Assembly: GCF_002865645.1 (NCBI RefSeq)
Contig: NW_020194644.1
Span: 1-64,000, forward strand
DNA: 64,000 nt
Reading direction: 5' to 3'
DNA from: Hyaloscypha bicolor E
Lineage: Eukaryota; Ascomycota; Leotiomycetes; Helotiales; Hyaloscyphaceae
In this document: positions 33,635 to 46,261 of the stretch, piece after piece
How the letters are laid out: each line of letters opens with the position of its first letter
Numbering within the stretch: position 1 is the first letter of the stretch
Made by a program: the position numbers and the translations under genes
Notes under the pieces: model-generated
Databases searched by the model: none
What the model was told of the DNA's origin: nothing
The model's input: the letters and a program-made list of their open reading frames with translations, nothing else

Positions 33635-34887
33635 CGAGCCCGGCCTCATAAGTCTGTGTTTTTAGCGAGTGATTTTCCCCACCAAGCTTCATTCACTCCA
33701 ATGCCTCCCACAACCCCCCCTCTTGACTTTACCCACTAACCACGCGATGAAATCCCTACTAAATATAAAGAGGCGATACGCTAGCTATACGGCTTTACTA
33801 AGATACTAGTTGAGCTTCTTATAACGCGATACAAGCTTGGGAGGAGCATAATTAATAGGGTTTTACAATACGACGTGCCTGAGCGCTCGCGCATTACTCG
33901 TACCGGGAGACCCTCTCTTCTTACCAATACGCAAGTCAACGAGATTATTAAATATCTATCCAAATTATAGGAGTATCAAATCCTTGACTATACCCTCCTT
34001 CGTAACGAATTATAGCTTAATTACTCTATCGAGACACTCGAGCGCCGGCTCAAACAACGAGGCTATTTCCGGTGCGTGGCTTACCAGAAGCCCTACCTTA
34101 TAGCTACCCAGGTCCTCGCGCGATTCCTCTGGGTAATTACACATATATTCTGGACAACGGAGTAGCTAAAGGTCCTCTAGTCTAACGAGGCTACCTTTCA
34201 TATAAGTAGTAGGATAGTAAAGCAGAGGGTTATAAGGAAAGGGGGAGAGAGGACACACCTAACGTATATATAGTACTAGTTTTATCACGAGCACATAATA
34301 CTAGTTAACATATAGGGAGTAATTAGATATGGCTATAAGAGTTCTTTAATATTCGTTCACGGTTCTAGTAAGAAAGAGGCCTTTATTTAAAAGAATTACT
34401 TCTCTCAAGTACTCGCGCCGTATATTAAGGGTATTATAGAAGCTTTTACAGCTATTTCTCACCTACTTCGCCCTTTTATTAAGCCTTTATTTATAAAAGA
34501 TAGGAACTTAGCTTATGGCTATAAGTCTATTTATAATTACTATACTTACTAGTATATATAATACGGAATTATATTAATACCTTATTCTTTTATAAGCTCT
34601 AATATAAACCCTATTAAGAAGTATTAGTAGAGAATAAAGTAGGTATTATATAAATACCGGTACTAGCCTACTATATAGACTGAGATAGAAGTAATAGTCT
34701 TAAAAGAATAGGAATATATACTATAAGATTAGATAAATGAGCTAGTTTTAAAGCAGGAATATTAGATATATATACTTATAAAGTATTATAGGTAATTAAT
34801 TCCTAATTAAATACTATAATTATATATTATAATAATAATATACTAATAGTATTTACCAAAAACACAGATTAATAAGGCCAGGCTTAT
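33635..34887 (+). mobile_element. Tc1/mariner-type DNA transposon T2 (RIP-inactivated)
   Basis: The left end CGAGCCCGGCCTCATAAG (33,635) pairs with the decayed right end around 34,856-34,887 (GGCCAGGCTTAT), both next to a GTGTTTTT-type block. T2 encodes a transposase relic of the same length as T1 (33,701-34,810) but is much more AT-rich, especially in its second half. It directly follows the MITE. Confidence 0.8.
33701..34810 (+). pseudogene. Tc1/mariner-type transposase pseudogene of T2
   Basis: Again 370 codons from ATG 33,701 to TAA 34,810, so collinear with T1 without net indels. Shared blocks include DEIPTKYKEAIR, YKLGRSIINRVLQYD and FLWVITHIFW. Catalytic positions: SNEATFH (Asp to Asn), FIKDRNLAYGYKS (Asp kept) and NINPIKK (Glu to Lys). 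Numerous TAA/TAG stops are present. It is the same family as T1 but diverged, so it is a separate insertion rather than a recent duplicate. Confidence 0.8.
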
Positions 34888-35258
34888 TAGCTCTAGTATT
34901 CTAGAAATAGCCTAAATTAAGCTTAAAACTATTCCTAAAATAAAGAAATATATTCTTAGAAATACTAGCTTCGAAATTAGTTTCTTAAACTAACTTATAA
35001 TCGAGATCTTATTATTATTATTAAATACTAAAGCCTTTTTTAAAGACTTCTTAAAGCCTAAATATAAGACTTATATAATTACTATTAACTAGTATATTTA
35101 TTTGAATTATAAACTAGTATATATAAAGTTATTTAAGAAGAATTTCCTATTAATATTATATTATAAATACTATTATTAAAAGACTTAAACTCTAATAAAG
35201 GCTAAGAATATAATTAAGTTAAAGAAAAATATAAGAGATAAAAGTTATAAGAAGTATA
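34888..35258. other. AT-rich sequence between T2 and element E
   Basis: RIP-type DNA, no recognisable domain or repeat match within the window. Confidence 0.5.
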
Positions 35259-35400
35259 TATAATAAAGCAAGCAGATATCTAATATCCCGTATATGGTTT
35301 CCTAGTTTAGTTAAGGTTTATATAGAGTATTAGAATACTAGATTATATTTCCTAATTAAGTAAAAGATTAGTACTTTTCTATTCGGGTACTAGAAAGTAT
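35259..35400 (+). repeat. First half of the 5' LTR of E
   Basis: Starts TATAATAAAG and aligns with the start of the complemented B LTR (18,685 downwards). It stops at the D insertion; the rest is at 43,382-43,530. Confidence 0.7.
35396..35400. repeat. Target-site duplication AGTAT, left of element D
   Basis: Matches 43,377-43,381. Confidence 0.85.
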
Positions 35401-35605
35401 TATAATAGCAGGATTAATATAATATTTAAAGGCTTAAAGTTTAAAGAATCTTATATATTAGAAAATACTAAGCTATAGAATAAAATAAAAAGAATACCTT
35501 AATCTTTAGTATTATTTTACTCAAGTAATTCCGGCTTAGCTTTATTTCATACCTGTTTCTAATATCCTGTCCTTAGTAAATTATATCCTTATACTAGCTA
35601 TTATA
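35401..35605 (-). repeat. LTR of element D (3' LTR in element orientation)
   Basis: 205 bp, aligned without length change to 43,172-43,376. Confidence 0.9.
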
Positions 35606-37949
35606 TTACTTCTTCCCTTAAAAAGAAATCTAAATGCCCTTATTTAGGGAATTATTTAGCCGTAATATAGAAAAGAAAAAAGAGAAAATAATGGCTACTA
35701 ATTCTATTTTATCTAATTCCTATAGCTTACTTATAATTAAAGTATAGTTTTAACTTTACTAAAATAACCTAGTTTCTAGTATATTCCGGCTAGTTCTTAG
35801 TATCCGTTATTTGTATTATACTTATACCTATATTAATAATATAGTCTGGAAGTACTATATAAGCTATAACTAATATTAGAACTATTATTATTAGGCGGTT
35901 TTTAAATAAGAATAATAAATTAAGTCTATTTATTAAGGCAGGCTTTAATATAATAGCTTATTTGCCTTTCTTCTTAATTAGAATAGTAATATTTGGCTTA
36001 ATTATACTACTTCTAAGCTACTTAATTAACTTTTGGGCCTTCTCGAACTTAATATATATATCCTCAAGTTAATTCTCTATTTTAGAGACTTATATATTAA
36101 GGCCGGATACTTGAGCTATTTTATTATTAAATCCCCGGGCCTTAAGCTTTATAATTCTAGTTTTATAGGAACTTCTAAAGAATTTTCCGATTTCTTAAAT
36201 AGTATTATATACTAATTTATTAATATCTATAGGGTATTACTTCTTTATCTTAGCCTTTAGAATTATTTACTAGCTTTTAGTTTTAGACTAGTACTTTATA
36301 TAATAATTATTATTTAGTATTATATATCTTCTAATTATAATAAATATCTTAATACTAGTTTAGCTATCTTTACTATAATTAGAATCTCTTTTATTACTAG
36401 AATTCTCTCTATTCTTAGTTTTTTTATTATTGGAATTCTTACTATTATTTAATACCTTATATTTTTTAGATATATTAGCCTTATTTTTATTAACCTTTTT
36501 GGCGGCTAGCTTAGTAAAATTAATAAGGAAGCCCTTATTAATACTGTCTATTTTACTTATTAGGCTATTAGACTTATTATTACTAGTAATTAAAGCCTCT
36601 GTTTTATTATTCTTAGAATATTTTACTAAGATATTCTCTATAGTAATTTCAGGTATATTCTCAAGAGTAATATAGGCTATATTCTATATATTAATTTATT
36701 TTTAGATAAAGAAATTACTATTTTTATCTATAAAGGTAATTTAGTTAATAGTTATATTAATAATAATTATAGCTATTAAACTTGAGATACTATTACTATT
36801 ATTTAAGTTATTTAGGATCTAGTAAATAGCTTTACTTAGTTTAGCTATAGATAATATATTACCGGGATTTCTTATTTATTTTGTTTTTATTAATAGTTCT
36901 ATTAAGGTAATAGTAGTAATATAAATAATTAAAGTTATAAAGATTAAAGTAGTTAGGAAAGTTTCCTTTAATTTTTAATAATATTTTAAACTAATATAAA
37001 TAAGTATTTACTTTTAGCTTAGCTTTAAAAATTTTTTTTTTTGTAATTTGCCTAAATAGTAAAATATAATCTAGTATAGTAAAGAAAGATATTTTACCTA
37101 GATTTCTGGAAAATAAAATAGATACTAATATAGTATAATAAAGGAAATATACTAGGGTTTAAATAAAACCCGGGAAATATCTAGGTTTTTCTTCTTTTTT
37201 TCTAATTATAAAGGCTTTAAGGTTTATTATTATCTAGATAATCTTTATTAAACTTATCTTTTTTAGTATACCGAATCTATTTATTTAGCTAGATAAGAGA
37301 TCCTGCTTTACTAGAGTTTTACTTATAGAATTTATATAATTCAAATATTAAATTCTTAAAGTTTAATATAAGATACTATTTATTATCTATATTCTATCTC
37401 TTTTATTTAATCTTATAGTAAAGCTTACTATAAAATACCTTAAAAGAGAGGATCTTTTCGATTTCCTATTCGAGTTTACTATTAACTTTAGTAGAATTAG
37501 GCTCTTTATTAGTTTGGCCGGATAATAGATTAGTAGAATTCTTATAAAGCCTATTTATATAAAAGATTAGTCAAATTCTATATAATAGAAGAAGGTCTAA
37601 TTAATATAAATAGTCTAATAAGAAAGTAATCTAATTTATTAGATAAATAGTTTGTTTTTTATATCTTTTTAATTATATAGACTATATTTTCTAAACCGAA
37701 ATCTGGTTCTTACTATTTCTTATTAACTTACTTGACTTAATATTTCTAAGCTACTATTATATATTCTCGGATATAATTAATAGTAGTATTAATTCTTTTA
37801 GCCTACTATTATATTTCTTTCTAATTAAGTTTCTCTTTTAATATTTTAAATTCTATTATTAGTAGTATCTAGTTAAAGTTTAGCCTGAGTTTATATCTAT
37901 AGTTAACTATTAAAGGAAATAAGCCTGTTAATTTATATAGATAGGCGGT

Positions 37950-38600
37950 ATCTATAGTATTAAGTACCGGAAGTAAATCTGCCTAATTATTCTAGAAGTA
38001 ATTAATAAAGAAGCAAATTCGAGTATTAATAATCTAGTTAATAATTTCTATTTATCTATTAGTTTAAGTATATTCTATAGTCGAGAGCTTTAGCTTAGTT
38101 CTAGTTAATCTTAATAGTTTATTTATAAAATCGGAAATGAACTAGAGTCTTTAGTTATTTATAATAATAAAAAAAGAACCTCGGAATTACTAGATATAAT
38201 AATAAAATAGGCTAGTAGTAGTTCTAGCTATAGTATTCTTAATTATTAGTAGGCTTATATATTATTTAAATAATTAATTAACTATAATAAATATATTATT
38301 ATATTTTTTACTTATAGAACTAGAAATATAGAAATCTATAAATAAATTATCCTATATTCTTAGGGAAACCGGTAATAGATATAATAGGCCTAGTATTTTG
38401 TTTCTTAGCTTATAAGACCTTTAATATTTATAATAGTTTATTATAAAGCAGTTAATATCTATAAAGAAAGTAGGCTATTAGTAAAGTTTCCGAACTAGGA
38501 TTTTTGTCTTATTTTAACCCGAATATATAGTAGTTATTATACTATAAATTTATTATAGGAGCCTAGTTTATAAAATTATTATATCTGTCTAGTATAATAA
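37950..38600 (-). pseudogene. gypsy integrase relic of element D
   Basis: The minus-strand translation shows GLLYLLPVS, then DNLFIDFYISSS in the position of the MDFVTGLPPS block, and a YTQTNR block matching HPQTDGQTER with Asp turned Asn. Stops occur throughout. Limits are approximate. Confidence 0.6.
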
Positions 38601-38999
38601 GTCTTTTATTATAAAATATATAGCTATTTAATATTTCTTATAGATCCGTATTCTTCTGGGCTTTTCTATATTTGTTTTCTAGGGCTAGATCTATCTAATT
38701 AGCTTATAGAACTTTAACTATAATAAATAGCTTGTCTATTTCTTTTACCTTAGCAGAAATATAAGTCATATCTTTTATTTTAGTAAAAGTAAGAATTAGA
38801 TCTAATAAAATAACTTATCTAGTTATTTTGGCTTCTTTAGTCTATTTCTGAATTAATATAAGCTCGTCTTTTTAAGATAAGATATTAGTAATAGTATTAT
38901 CTTTACCTAGCTAATAAATAATCTAGTAATGAAATTATAATAAGAAATCTATTTATTAGATTTATTATTTATTTAAAAGTCTTTTAGTACTAAAATATT

Positions 39000-39950
39000 T
39001 AAGAGCTTTATAGTTAGTAATAATTAGAAAATTGGGTAAGCTAATTAGTTTTATTTATTATTCCCGGAATTCTTAAATAATAATAAGAAATTCCTTATTA
39101 TGAATTTTATAATAGCTTTTAGCTTCTTAAAAAGCTTTGAAATAGAATAAAACCGGATACTATTATCTGTTTTCTGGGCTTTTTTAAAAGAATATACCTA
39201 TAATAGCTAGATCTAAATAGTCGGTTTCCAGGCGGATTTCCTTATTATATTTAAAATAAAGAAGTATAAAAGCAGAAAGAAGTAAATCTTTAAGCTAATT
39301 AAAGATATCTAGCTAGATTTTATTAAATATAAACTTTAATAAAATATTCTTTTTAGTTAGATAGTTTAGAAGGCAGGAGATATATCTATAAGCTTAGATA
39401 AATCTATAATAAAGGTTATAGAAACCCAAAAACGACTATATTTCCCTTTTTATTATAAGTTAGTACTAGTTTCGGATAATAGAAGTTTTAATAGAATCTA
39501 CTTATATATCTTAATCCAAGATAATAAATACTAAAAATATTATCTTAAAGATTTTAAATTTATATTTATAGATATTAATTTATAATCCGGTATCCTAGAG
39601 CTTTTATAGAATTATTCTAATATACTATTAATATTTCTTCTTATTCTTAAAAAAGATAAATATATTATTAATATAGGCCGAATAAAAGTTATTTAAATAG
39701 TTTATTAGAATAGTATTAATATATTACTAGAAAGTTACTAGATTATTATAAAGTTTAAATAGTAGAACTATTAGTTTAAAAGATCTATATCTCGTTCTAA
39801 AAGCTATCTATACTATAGAAGCTAGTTTTATATAAATTTAGTTAAAAATATATTAAATATCTAATTTAGTAAATACTAATAATTTAACTAATTAGTCGAG
39901 TATCTTAGTAATAAATAATAGAGAATAGTAGTTCTTTTTTATTATAGTAT
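39000..39950 (-). pseudogene. gypsy reverse transcriptase and RNase H relic of element D
   Basis: FYSAYINNIFIFFKN (about 39,640-39,685) is the YLDD box with both Asp codons turned Asn. Downstream come VFLGFYNLYYRFI (about 39,430) and KEIRLETDYLDLAI (about 39,200-39,240), the latter the first RNase H motif with its Asp kept. This order is typical of gypsy pol. Confidence 0.75.
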
Positions 39951-42900
39951 TTAGCTATTAATAGTTAATATAAAATTATAGGCTACTATTTTTCTTTTCA
40001 ATTAATAAAACTAGTAATAAAAAGAGAGATTCAAATAACTTAATAAAACTCTTTTTTAGGTTCTTAATAAAATACTCTTTTATTTTTTCGAGTTTACTAA
40101 AGCTTATTTTATAAAAATAGGCTGTTTTTATTAAAGGATCTAATTTATTAAAACAGAGCTTATAGTTAAAGAATTAAGACTAGGGAAGCTTATTTATTAC
40201 TTTTTTAGAAAATGCCCTAGCTATATTATATAACTATATAGAGAGAAATATCCGGAGCTTTTAAAGTTCTTTAGAATTAAAAAATAATATATTATTAAAG
40301 GTATTAGATTCGTTTATATCCAGAAACTATATTAGGTTACTAGTTTAAATATAATATCTAGTAAACTATAGTATTAGTTATCTAATTACTATAAATAGTA
40401 ATAGATATCTCTTTAGTTTATAACTCTGTTTCTCAAGTATATAGTTAATCTTATTAATAGTAACTAATTCGACTAAATTACCAGAATCTTTAGTATTTAA
40501 TTAGAAAGTAATTACTCTAATAAAATAGTAGAAATAGTCTAATAGCTTGCCTATTTTAAGAATATTAAGATCTAGCTCTTTCTTTCTTACCTAGTATTCG
40601 GCTTTCCTTATAAGAAGGTCTTATAAAGAAATAAGAAGTATATTCTTTTGGTTTTTGGGTCTAGTTTTATTAGTTTCTTTCAGAATTCTAGTTAGAGTAT
40701 TTTTAGAATAGTTATCTTTTTAATATTTCTTATTAAAAAAATATCGGATTTTCTAAATAAGATCTAGCTAATTTGCCTTATAGTTCTCTGGCTAATAAAG
40801 TTAATTCCATTAATAGTCTAGTAAGATATTATACTTTATTAGCTATTTCCTTTTTAGAATTATATTATAAGAGCCGAAATTAGTAATAAATAAGTATTAT
40901 TAAGTTTAGAAGTACTAATTAATAACTAGATTTATAGTAACTAGATATTAAATAGCTTTTCTAGATTATTTATTAAAACCTTATAAGAGAATAGGGAATT
41001 TGAGTTTATATAAGAGTATTTATAATACTTTTATTAAAAGACAAGTATACTTTTAGTTAATTAGAATATATATATTTATTCTAGTATTTACTAAATACTA
41101 GAAAGTTATAGTTTTGCCTTTCTAGCTTATTCTATAATTAATAAGGAACTAGTTCCTGCTAATTAGCTAAATAAGATCTATAAGTCCTTAATAAAGTTCT
41201 TATTTTAGGAAAGCTATCTCTATATTTAGAGCTAGACTTTTTTAACTTATTAATATTATACTTTTTATTAAATAGTAAGTAAGAGTTAGTATCTTTATTA
41301 TCTGTTTCTAAATTATTAGCTTTTTCTAAATAATTCTCTTTAATAGATATAACCTTATTAAAATTAGAATAGGTACTTTTTATATATCCAGGCTTTCTAT
41401 AGCCATAATAATAAAGACCCTCTAGCTAGTCTAATTTCTTTTTAAATTCTCGGTAAACTACTTTCTTTAGTTATAAGAATACTAGCTACTAAGATTAATC
41501 TATTAGATATAGGATTATTATAATTCCTTGGATTCCGGTAGGCTTTCTAGCCCGAAATAGTATTTAATAGCAAATAGTTTCTACTAGTTATTTCTTCTAA
41601 AATTACTTATTCTTAATTAAGAGAAGCCTATTTACTTATTCTATATACTATTTAGTAAGATTTCTGGATATATTAAATTTCTTATTACCTAAACTCTTAA
41701 ATAGCTCGAGATTTATTTTATTTATTAAATTATTATATTAATTATTTAGTAACTTTCCCAGTTTTATTATTAAGTAAGTAAACTCTATCTAGAATACCGG
41801 AAATAGCTTGTCTCTTTGCCTTAGATACTAGTATACCTCTTTTATTTCCTAGTATTCTATCTCTTTACTTTTATTATAAGCTTACTAGAGAATCTTAAAG
41901 ATCTATTTAATAATTGAGATCTGTCTAACTAATCCAGGTTCTAGTTAATTATAGATAAAGTTACGGGTATCTCTAATAACTAGTTATATTATATAAATAA
42001 TTTTTAGTAGTTTATTATTAAATTTAGAGAAGTTCTATATTAGTTTATTTCTTATATTAAATATCTAATTATTAATCTAGTAATTATTCTTACCTATAAA
42101 TAGAATAGAATTCTTAATTCTAATAAGCTATAGTTAATTACTATAAACTAAAAGCAGAAGAAGCCTTAGTATTAGTTCCCGAATAGTTCTTCTAATAGGG
42201 ACCTATAGTATTTCTAGATATTTACTTACTTAGATCTTTACTTTATTACTTCTTCTTATACTAGTCTTTCTCTTATATAAAGTTAACTAGTAATTACTTC
42301 TAGCTTATTAACTTTCTTAATAAGTTAGTTAATATATAAGCAGAATTTCTAGTAGTATTTGGCTTATTTATTAGCTATAAAATAGTATTTATTAATAAGG
42401 TTATTCTATATAAGTAGTCTTTACTAGGCCTTATTTGTTTTTAGGGTATTTATACTAATTTTAAATTCTAAGTTAGTTAGTTATTTCTTAATATCTTTTT
42501 CCGAAATAGTATTATAATAGCTTTTCTAATAATATAGGTTTATAATATTAAAATCCGGCTTCTCTATTTTATTATACTAGGGCCTTTTATCTAATATACT
42601 TATAGTAGTAGTACTTGGCCCCGGGCTATTTATAGTAGCTTTAGAAGAAGTATTAGCTATAAAAGTAAGTACTAAATAAGTTCTTCTTATTTAATATTAG
42701 TAAACTATAACTAATTATTATTTTATTTAGTTTTAAGTTAATAGACTAAAACCGACTATTATTTTTCCTTATTTTAAATTAGTAAACTATTACTGATTTT
42801 TTCTATACTAGAAGAGAGAGCTAGTTCTTTTATTCTTATTAGTATTAAGGGAATATTATTTACTCTAGTTAAGAATTAGGCTCCGAGATTAACCGGATTA

Positions 42901-43171
42901 TAAAGAATAATATCTTTCTTCTTTTATATTAATAGAGGACTAATTACTAGAAGGGAAATATCGTCTGCTCTAGTTAAGAGTCAGGCTCCGAGATTAACTA
43001 GGTTATAGAGGATATTATATTTCTAGTTAAGCTCTCTAGTTCTTTATAGTTTAAGGAAGTTATTAAATATTAAAAGCAGTATTTTGTTTTTACTTTCTAA
43101 GAATAAATACAAGTTCTTTACTAGTAGTATTATATTGCCTTTATAGGCCAAGTTAAGTAAGTTTAGTATTA

Positions 43172-43376
43172 TATAATAGCGGAATTAATATAATAATTAA
43201 AGGCTCAAAATTCAAAGAATCTTATATATTAGAAAATACTAAGCTATAGAATAAAGTAGAGAGAATGCCTTAATCTTTAGTATTATTTTACCTAAATAAT
43301 TCCGGCTTACCTTTATTTTATATCTATTTCTAATATCCTGTCCTTAGTAGATTATACTCTTATACTAGCTATTATA
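43172..43376 (-). repeat. LTR of element D (5' LTR in element orientation)
   Basis: 205-bp partner of 35,401-35,605; followed by AGTAT at 43,377-43,381. Confidence 0.9.
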
Positions 43377-43381
43377 AGTAT
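43377..43381. repeat. Target-site duplication AGTAT, right of element D
   Basis: Partner of 35,396-35,400. Confidence 0.85.
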
Positions 43382-43530
43382 ATAGAAATATAAGTAGAGC
43401 TTTAGAAATAGATATAGATTAATCTATATAATAGAAGTTATTTATTAGAATTAGTTATATTTATAAGTATTATTTTTAAGCTTATTTACTTTAATTACTT
43501 ATATATTACTCTATTATTATATGTCTTATA
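43382..43530 (+). repeat. Second half of the 5' LTR of E
   Basis: Continues the B-type LTR interrupted at 35,400 and ends ATGTCTTATA, like the complement of B's LTR end. Confidence 0.7.
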
Positions 43531-43719
43531 TTCTAATCTATTTATTATTTATAGGAAGTAGTTTATTATAAAGTAATTAAGTAAATAATAAATCGAATTA
43601 ATTATATTTCTAGTATTAACTAAGAGAAATATCTCTATTATTACTAGTAATATCTAGTTAGCTATCTAAGGGAATACCTAGTTAAATACCTTTAGGGTAG
43701 CCTAATTAAGAGAAGAAAG

Positions 43720-45000
43720 TAATATATAAATATTACTAGAACTAAATAAAAGAGTAAGTTTAGCTAAAAAGCTAATAATAGCTTATTATTATATTAATGA
43801 ATTAGAAAAAGAAGTATAATAAAAAGAAGATCTAGAAGAACTTAAGACCTAGATCTATTACCTTAAGAATATTTAAATAGTACCTAAGATAATAGTAATT
43901 ATAAGAGAACTAGTTATATAAATAGTAGTATTCTTTACTTATAAGATACTAAAAACCCGGAAGTTATTTATATATAAGGAAAAGAGTATTAAGGAAGCTT
44001 AGAACTTTTTTTATTAGATAAAGCTAAAATAATATAAAGATAATAGAATTATATAGACTACTAATATAATTAAGATTATATATTATATCTTTTATTTTAA
44101 AGATATTATTAGAGATATCTAGAAGTATAAAAATTAAATAATAAGTATTAATATTAAAGTTTAGAAGAACTATATAGAGTTTATAAAAGATTCTATTACG
44201 GATTTAGAAAACTATAATATAAATATTATTATAAAGTATAAAGATATAAAATAATAACTAAACTAAAATATCTAGAAGTTCGTATTTTACTTAGATAGTT
44301 TATTAGATAATTTAGAACATATAAGTACTTTATAATAAAGAAATAATTTACTTAATAGCTTAAAGCCGGAAATATAAGAGAAAATTAACTAATAAGGGAA
44401 TACTCTAATAAATTAAGAGAAATTTATATCCTTAGTTATAAGAATTAAGAACTATATAAATCTATTTTATTCTTAGTAAGAATATTCTAAAAAAGTAACT
44501 AGGTAATAAAAGAATAAAGTTAAGGGAAAGGAAAAGAGAAATAGTTAAGGGAAGAGAAAAAGAAATAAGTCTCTCTTTTAGAATTTATAACTTAGAGGAA
44601 ATAAAAGTATTATAATAGAATCTAATACTATTCTTATTTCTAGAACTATAAAATCTAAAATAACTTATTTTACTTATAAGAAAGAGAGCTATTATATTAC
44701 TATTTACCTTAATTAAATAAAACCTATTTACTATAACTATAATAAGCTAAGCTATAAGTCGTTTAAGTACCCTAAACCTAAGAAGCTAGGAAATAGGAGC
44801 GCCCTATAATAGTTATACTTATTTATACTATAGAGAAAGAACTTCTAGAAACGAGAATAGTAATTAAAGTTATTATTAAAATAAAGAAAGAGGAATATAG
44901 GGTTTAAGTACTAGTAGATTTAAATATAGAAGTAAACTATATAAAGAAAAGGTTAGCTTTAGAGATAAGTATTATAGTAATACTAGGGGTAATTTCTTTA
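43720..45000 (+). pseudogene. gag and protease relic of element E
   Basis: At about 44,700-44,785 the plus strand reads YYNYNKLSYKSFKYPKPKK, a gag zinc knuckle (C-x2-C-x4-H-x4-C) in which Cys and His codons have all become Tyr by G-to-A change. At about 44,905-44,965 a segment like VLVDLNIEVNYI occupies the place of the LVDSGA protease motif. The frame is riddled with stops. Confidence 0.65.
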
Positions 45001-45315
45001 GTAGTATAGTAGGCATTTTATTCCCTGGTTACGTGGTTCTGTTATGTGACCTCCGGATATTCATACAGTTCACAGTCCGCTTATATTACTCCTATCTCCT
45101 TCTTAGTTCTTAGAAACCAACCAACCTTTACTTACTAATTCCACGTCTCACTCGTACGCTGTAATCCCATGCTGTGGAAGCCCATTCTACTATATATATT
45201 ACTATGTGTTTTATATCCCTATTGTATTGGCGACCCAGGGAAGATTACGTTCTGGAGCTCTATTCTTATATATCTCCCTTGCAGTTGTGGGATCACAATT
45301 ACAATTACGATTACA

Positions 45316-45810
45316 ATTCAAGCTTCAATTGCGTTATTCGTACGATGGCAACAATGTCCCCATTCGGTTTAAGACTCTCTCTTTTACTTACTTTTACGAC
45401 TACCTTCAAGCGTACCGCTTTTCCACTAATTCCACGGACGCCGCAATCTTGTCTCTGTTTCTCTGTTCTCTTACCAAGCTTTCGGCATTATAATTCAAGC
45501 TTCAATTACGTTATTCGTATAACGGCATCAACGTCCTTTATTGGTTTAAGACTCTCTTCTTACGATGGAATTTTAATCGCTTTACAACTGCTTTGCATTC
45601 GCTTCAATTTCCACTAATTTTACCGGCTACGTAGTCTTCTCTCTGCTTCTCCGTTCTCTGCCAAGCTTTCAGCTTTACGATTTAGCCCCAATTGCATCAA
45701 TTTGTACGATAACGAGGTCCGTTCTTAGCTTAAGACTCTCCTCTTACGCCTGAATTACGAGTGCTTTATAACTCACTGCAATTTCCGCTAATTCCACCGA
45801 TTGCGTAATG
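45316..45810 (+). repeat. Three imperfect tandem units of about 175-190 bp
   Basis: Units are anchored by the word TTAAGACTCTC at about 45,369, 45,546 and 45,730 (spacing 177 and 184-185 bp). Each also contains CAATT..., a CGTACGAT-like word and TTTCC(A/G)CTAATT. The array runs straight into the ATG of the 139-aa ORF. Confidence 0.75.
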
Positions 45811-46227
45811 GCAACCACCCTTCCTGTCGACTTCTCCGATCCCCCTTTATTTATGAAGCTGGACGCTTTGCAACTCTCTCGTTCTTACTTTCAATATATC
45901 GATGAGCTTGTACGATATGGAGATCCTTCCGATTCCGATATCCAAAGCTTGCTTGCTTACTATAAAGAACTGCTCCGGCAAGAGCTCAATTATATATGCC
46001 CTGGAATTGTGTCTTTTACGATTCTTTCCCCTCCTTCGCATCTCTCTCCCGATTGGCCATATAATATCAAAAGCCCTCCTTCGCCTTCGCCTTTAGCTTC
46101 TCCTGCTATGCAATTGCAAGAGTATAAGTCTCCATTTCAGGCGGACGAAGAGGACGAGATGCCGGTATGGGTTGGTCAAGTAGTGGCATATATGGTATAC
46201 AAAGCTGGGGCTATATGGTGGGCATAA
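45808..46227 (+). CDS. Hypothetical ORF, 139 aa, inside the tandem-repeat island
   Basis: ATG at 45,808 begins MATTLPVDFSDPPLFMKLD, then an acidic helical-looking stretch (about 20-65), a Ser/Pro-rich linker (SPPSPSPLASP) and an acidic patch (QADEEDEMPVW), ending AGAIWWA. Amino-acid use is protein-like and the composition differs from the surrounding relics. No family recognised. The N-terminal part could be the head of a gag-like protein, but that is a guess. Confidence 0.4.
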   Translation: MATTLPVDFSDPPLFMKLDALQLSRSYFQYIDELVRYGDPSDSDIQSLLAYYKELLRQELNYICPGIVSFTILSPPSHLSPDWPYNIKSPPSPSPLASPAMQLQEYKSPFQADEEDEMPVWVGQVVAYMVYKAGAIWWA

Positions 46228-46261
46228 TTGGATAATTTGGGCAACTGCAATTCTCTTCCGG

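Larger units (their letters stand above)
35401..43376 (-). mobile_element. Complete Ty3/gypsy-type retrotransposon D (RIP-inactivated)
   Basis: Bounded by 205-bp LTRs of identical length (35,401-35,605 and 43,172-43,376) and the duplication AGTAT, 7,976 bp in all. On the minus strand the order is RT (about 39.4-39.7 kb and above), RNase H (about 39.0-39.3 kb), integrase (about 37.9-38.6 kb). Gag should lie between 41 and 43.1 kb but is too eroded to call. LTR outer ends read TATAATAGC and CTATTATA, consistent with decayed TG...CA. It sits inside the 5' LTR of element E. Confidence 0.9.
35259..45010 (+). mobile_element. B-family gypsy relic E (plus strand), interrupted by element D
   Basis: The two parts 35,259-35,400 and 43,382-45,010 join to give a 5' LTR (291 bp) similar to the complement of element B's LTRs, followed by gag and the start of protease. 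The element therefore belongs to B's family in the opposite orientation. It breaks off at about 45,010, where the tandem-repeat island begins, so RT, integrase and the 3' LTR are absent here. Confidence 0.75.

Noticed and set aside
36430..36675. 81-aa hydrophobic plus-strand ORF
   Set aside because: Hydrophobicity is an artefact of TTA/ATT-rich codons on the antisense of element D.
45174..45617. 147-aa plus-strand ORF over the 175-190-bp tandem units
   Set aside because: Starts at GTG and its internal protein repeats simply mirror the DNA repeats; no evidence of coding.
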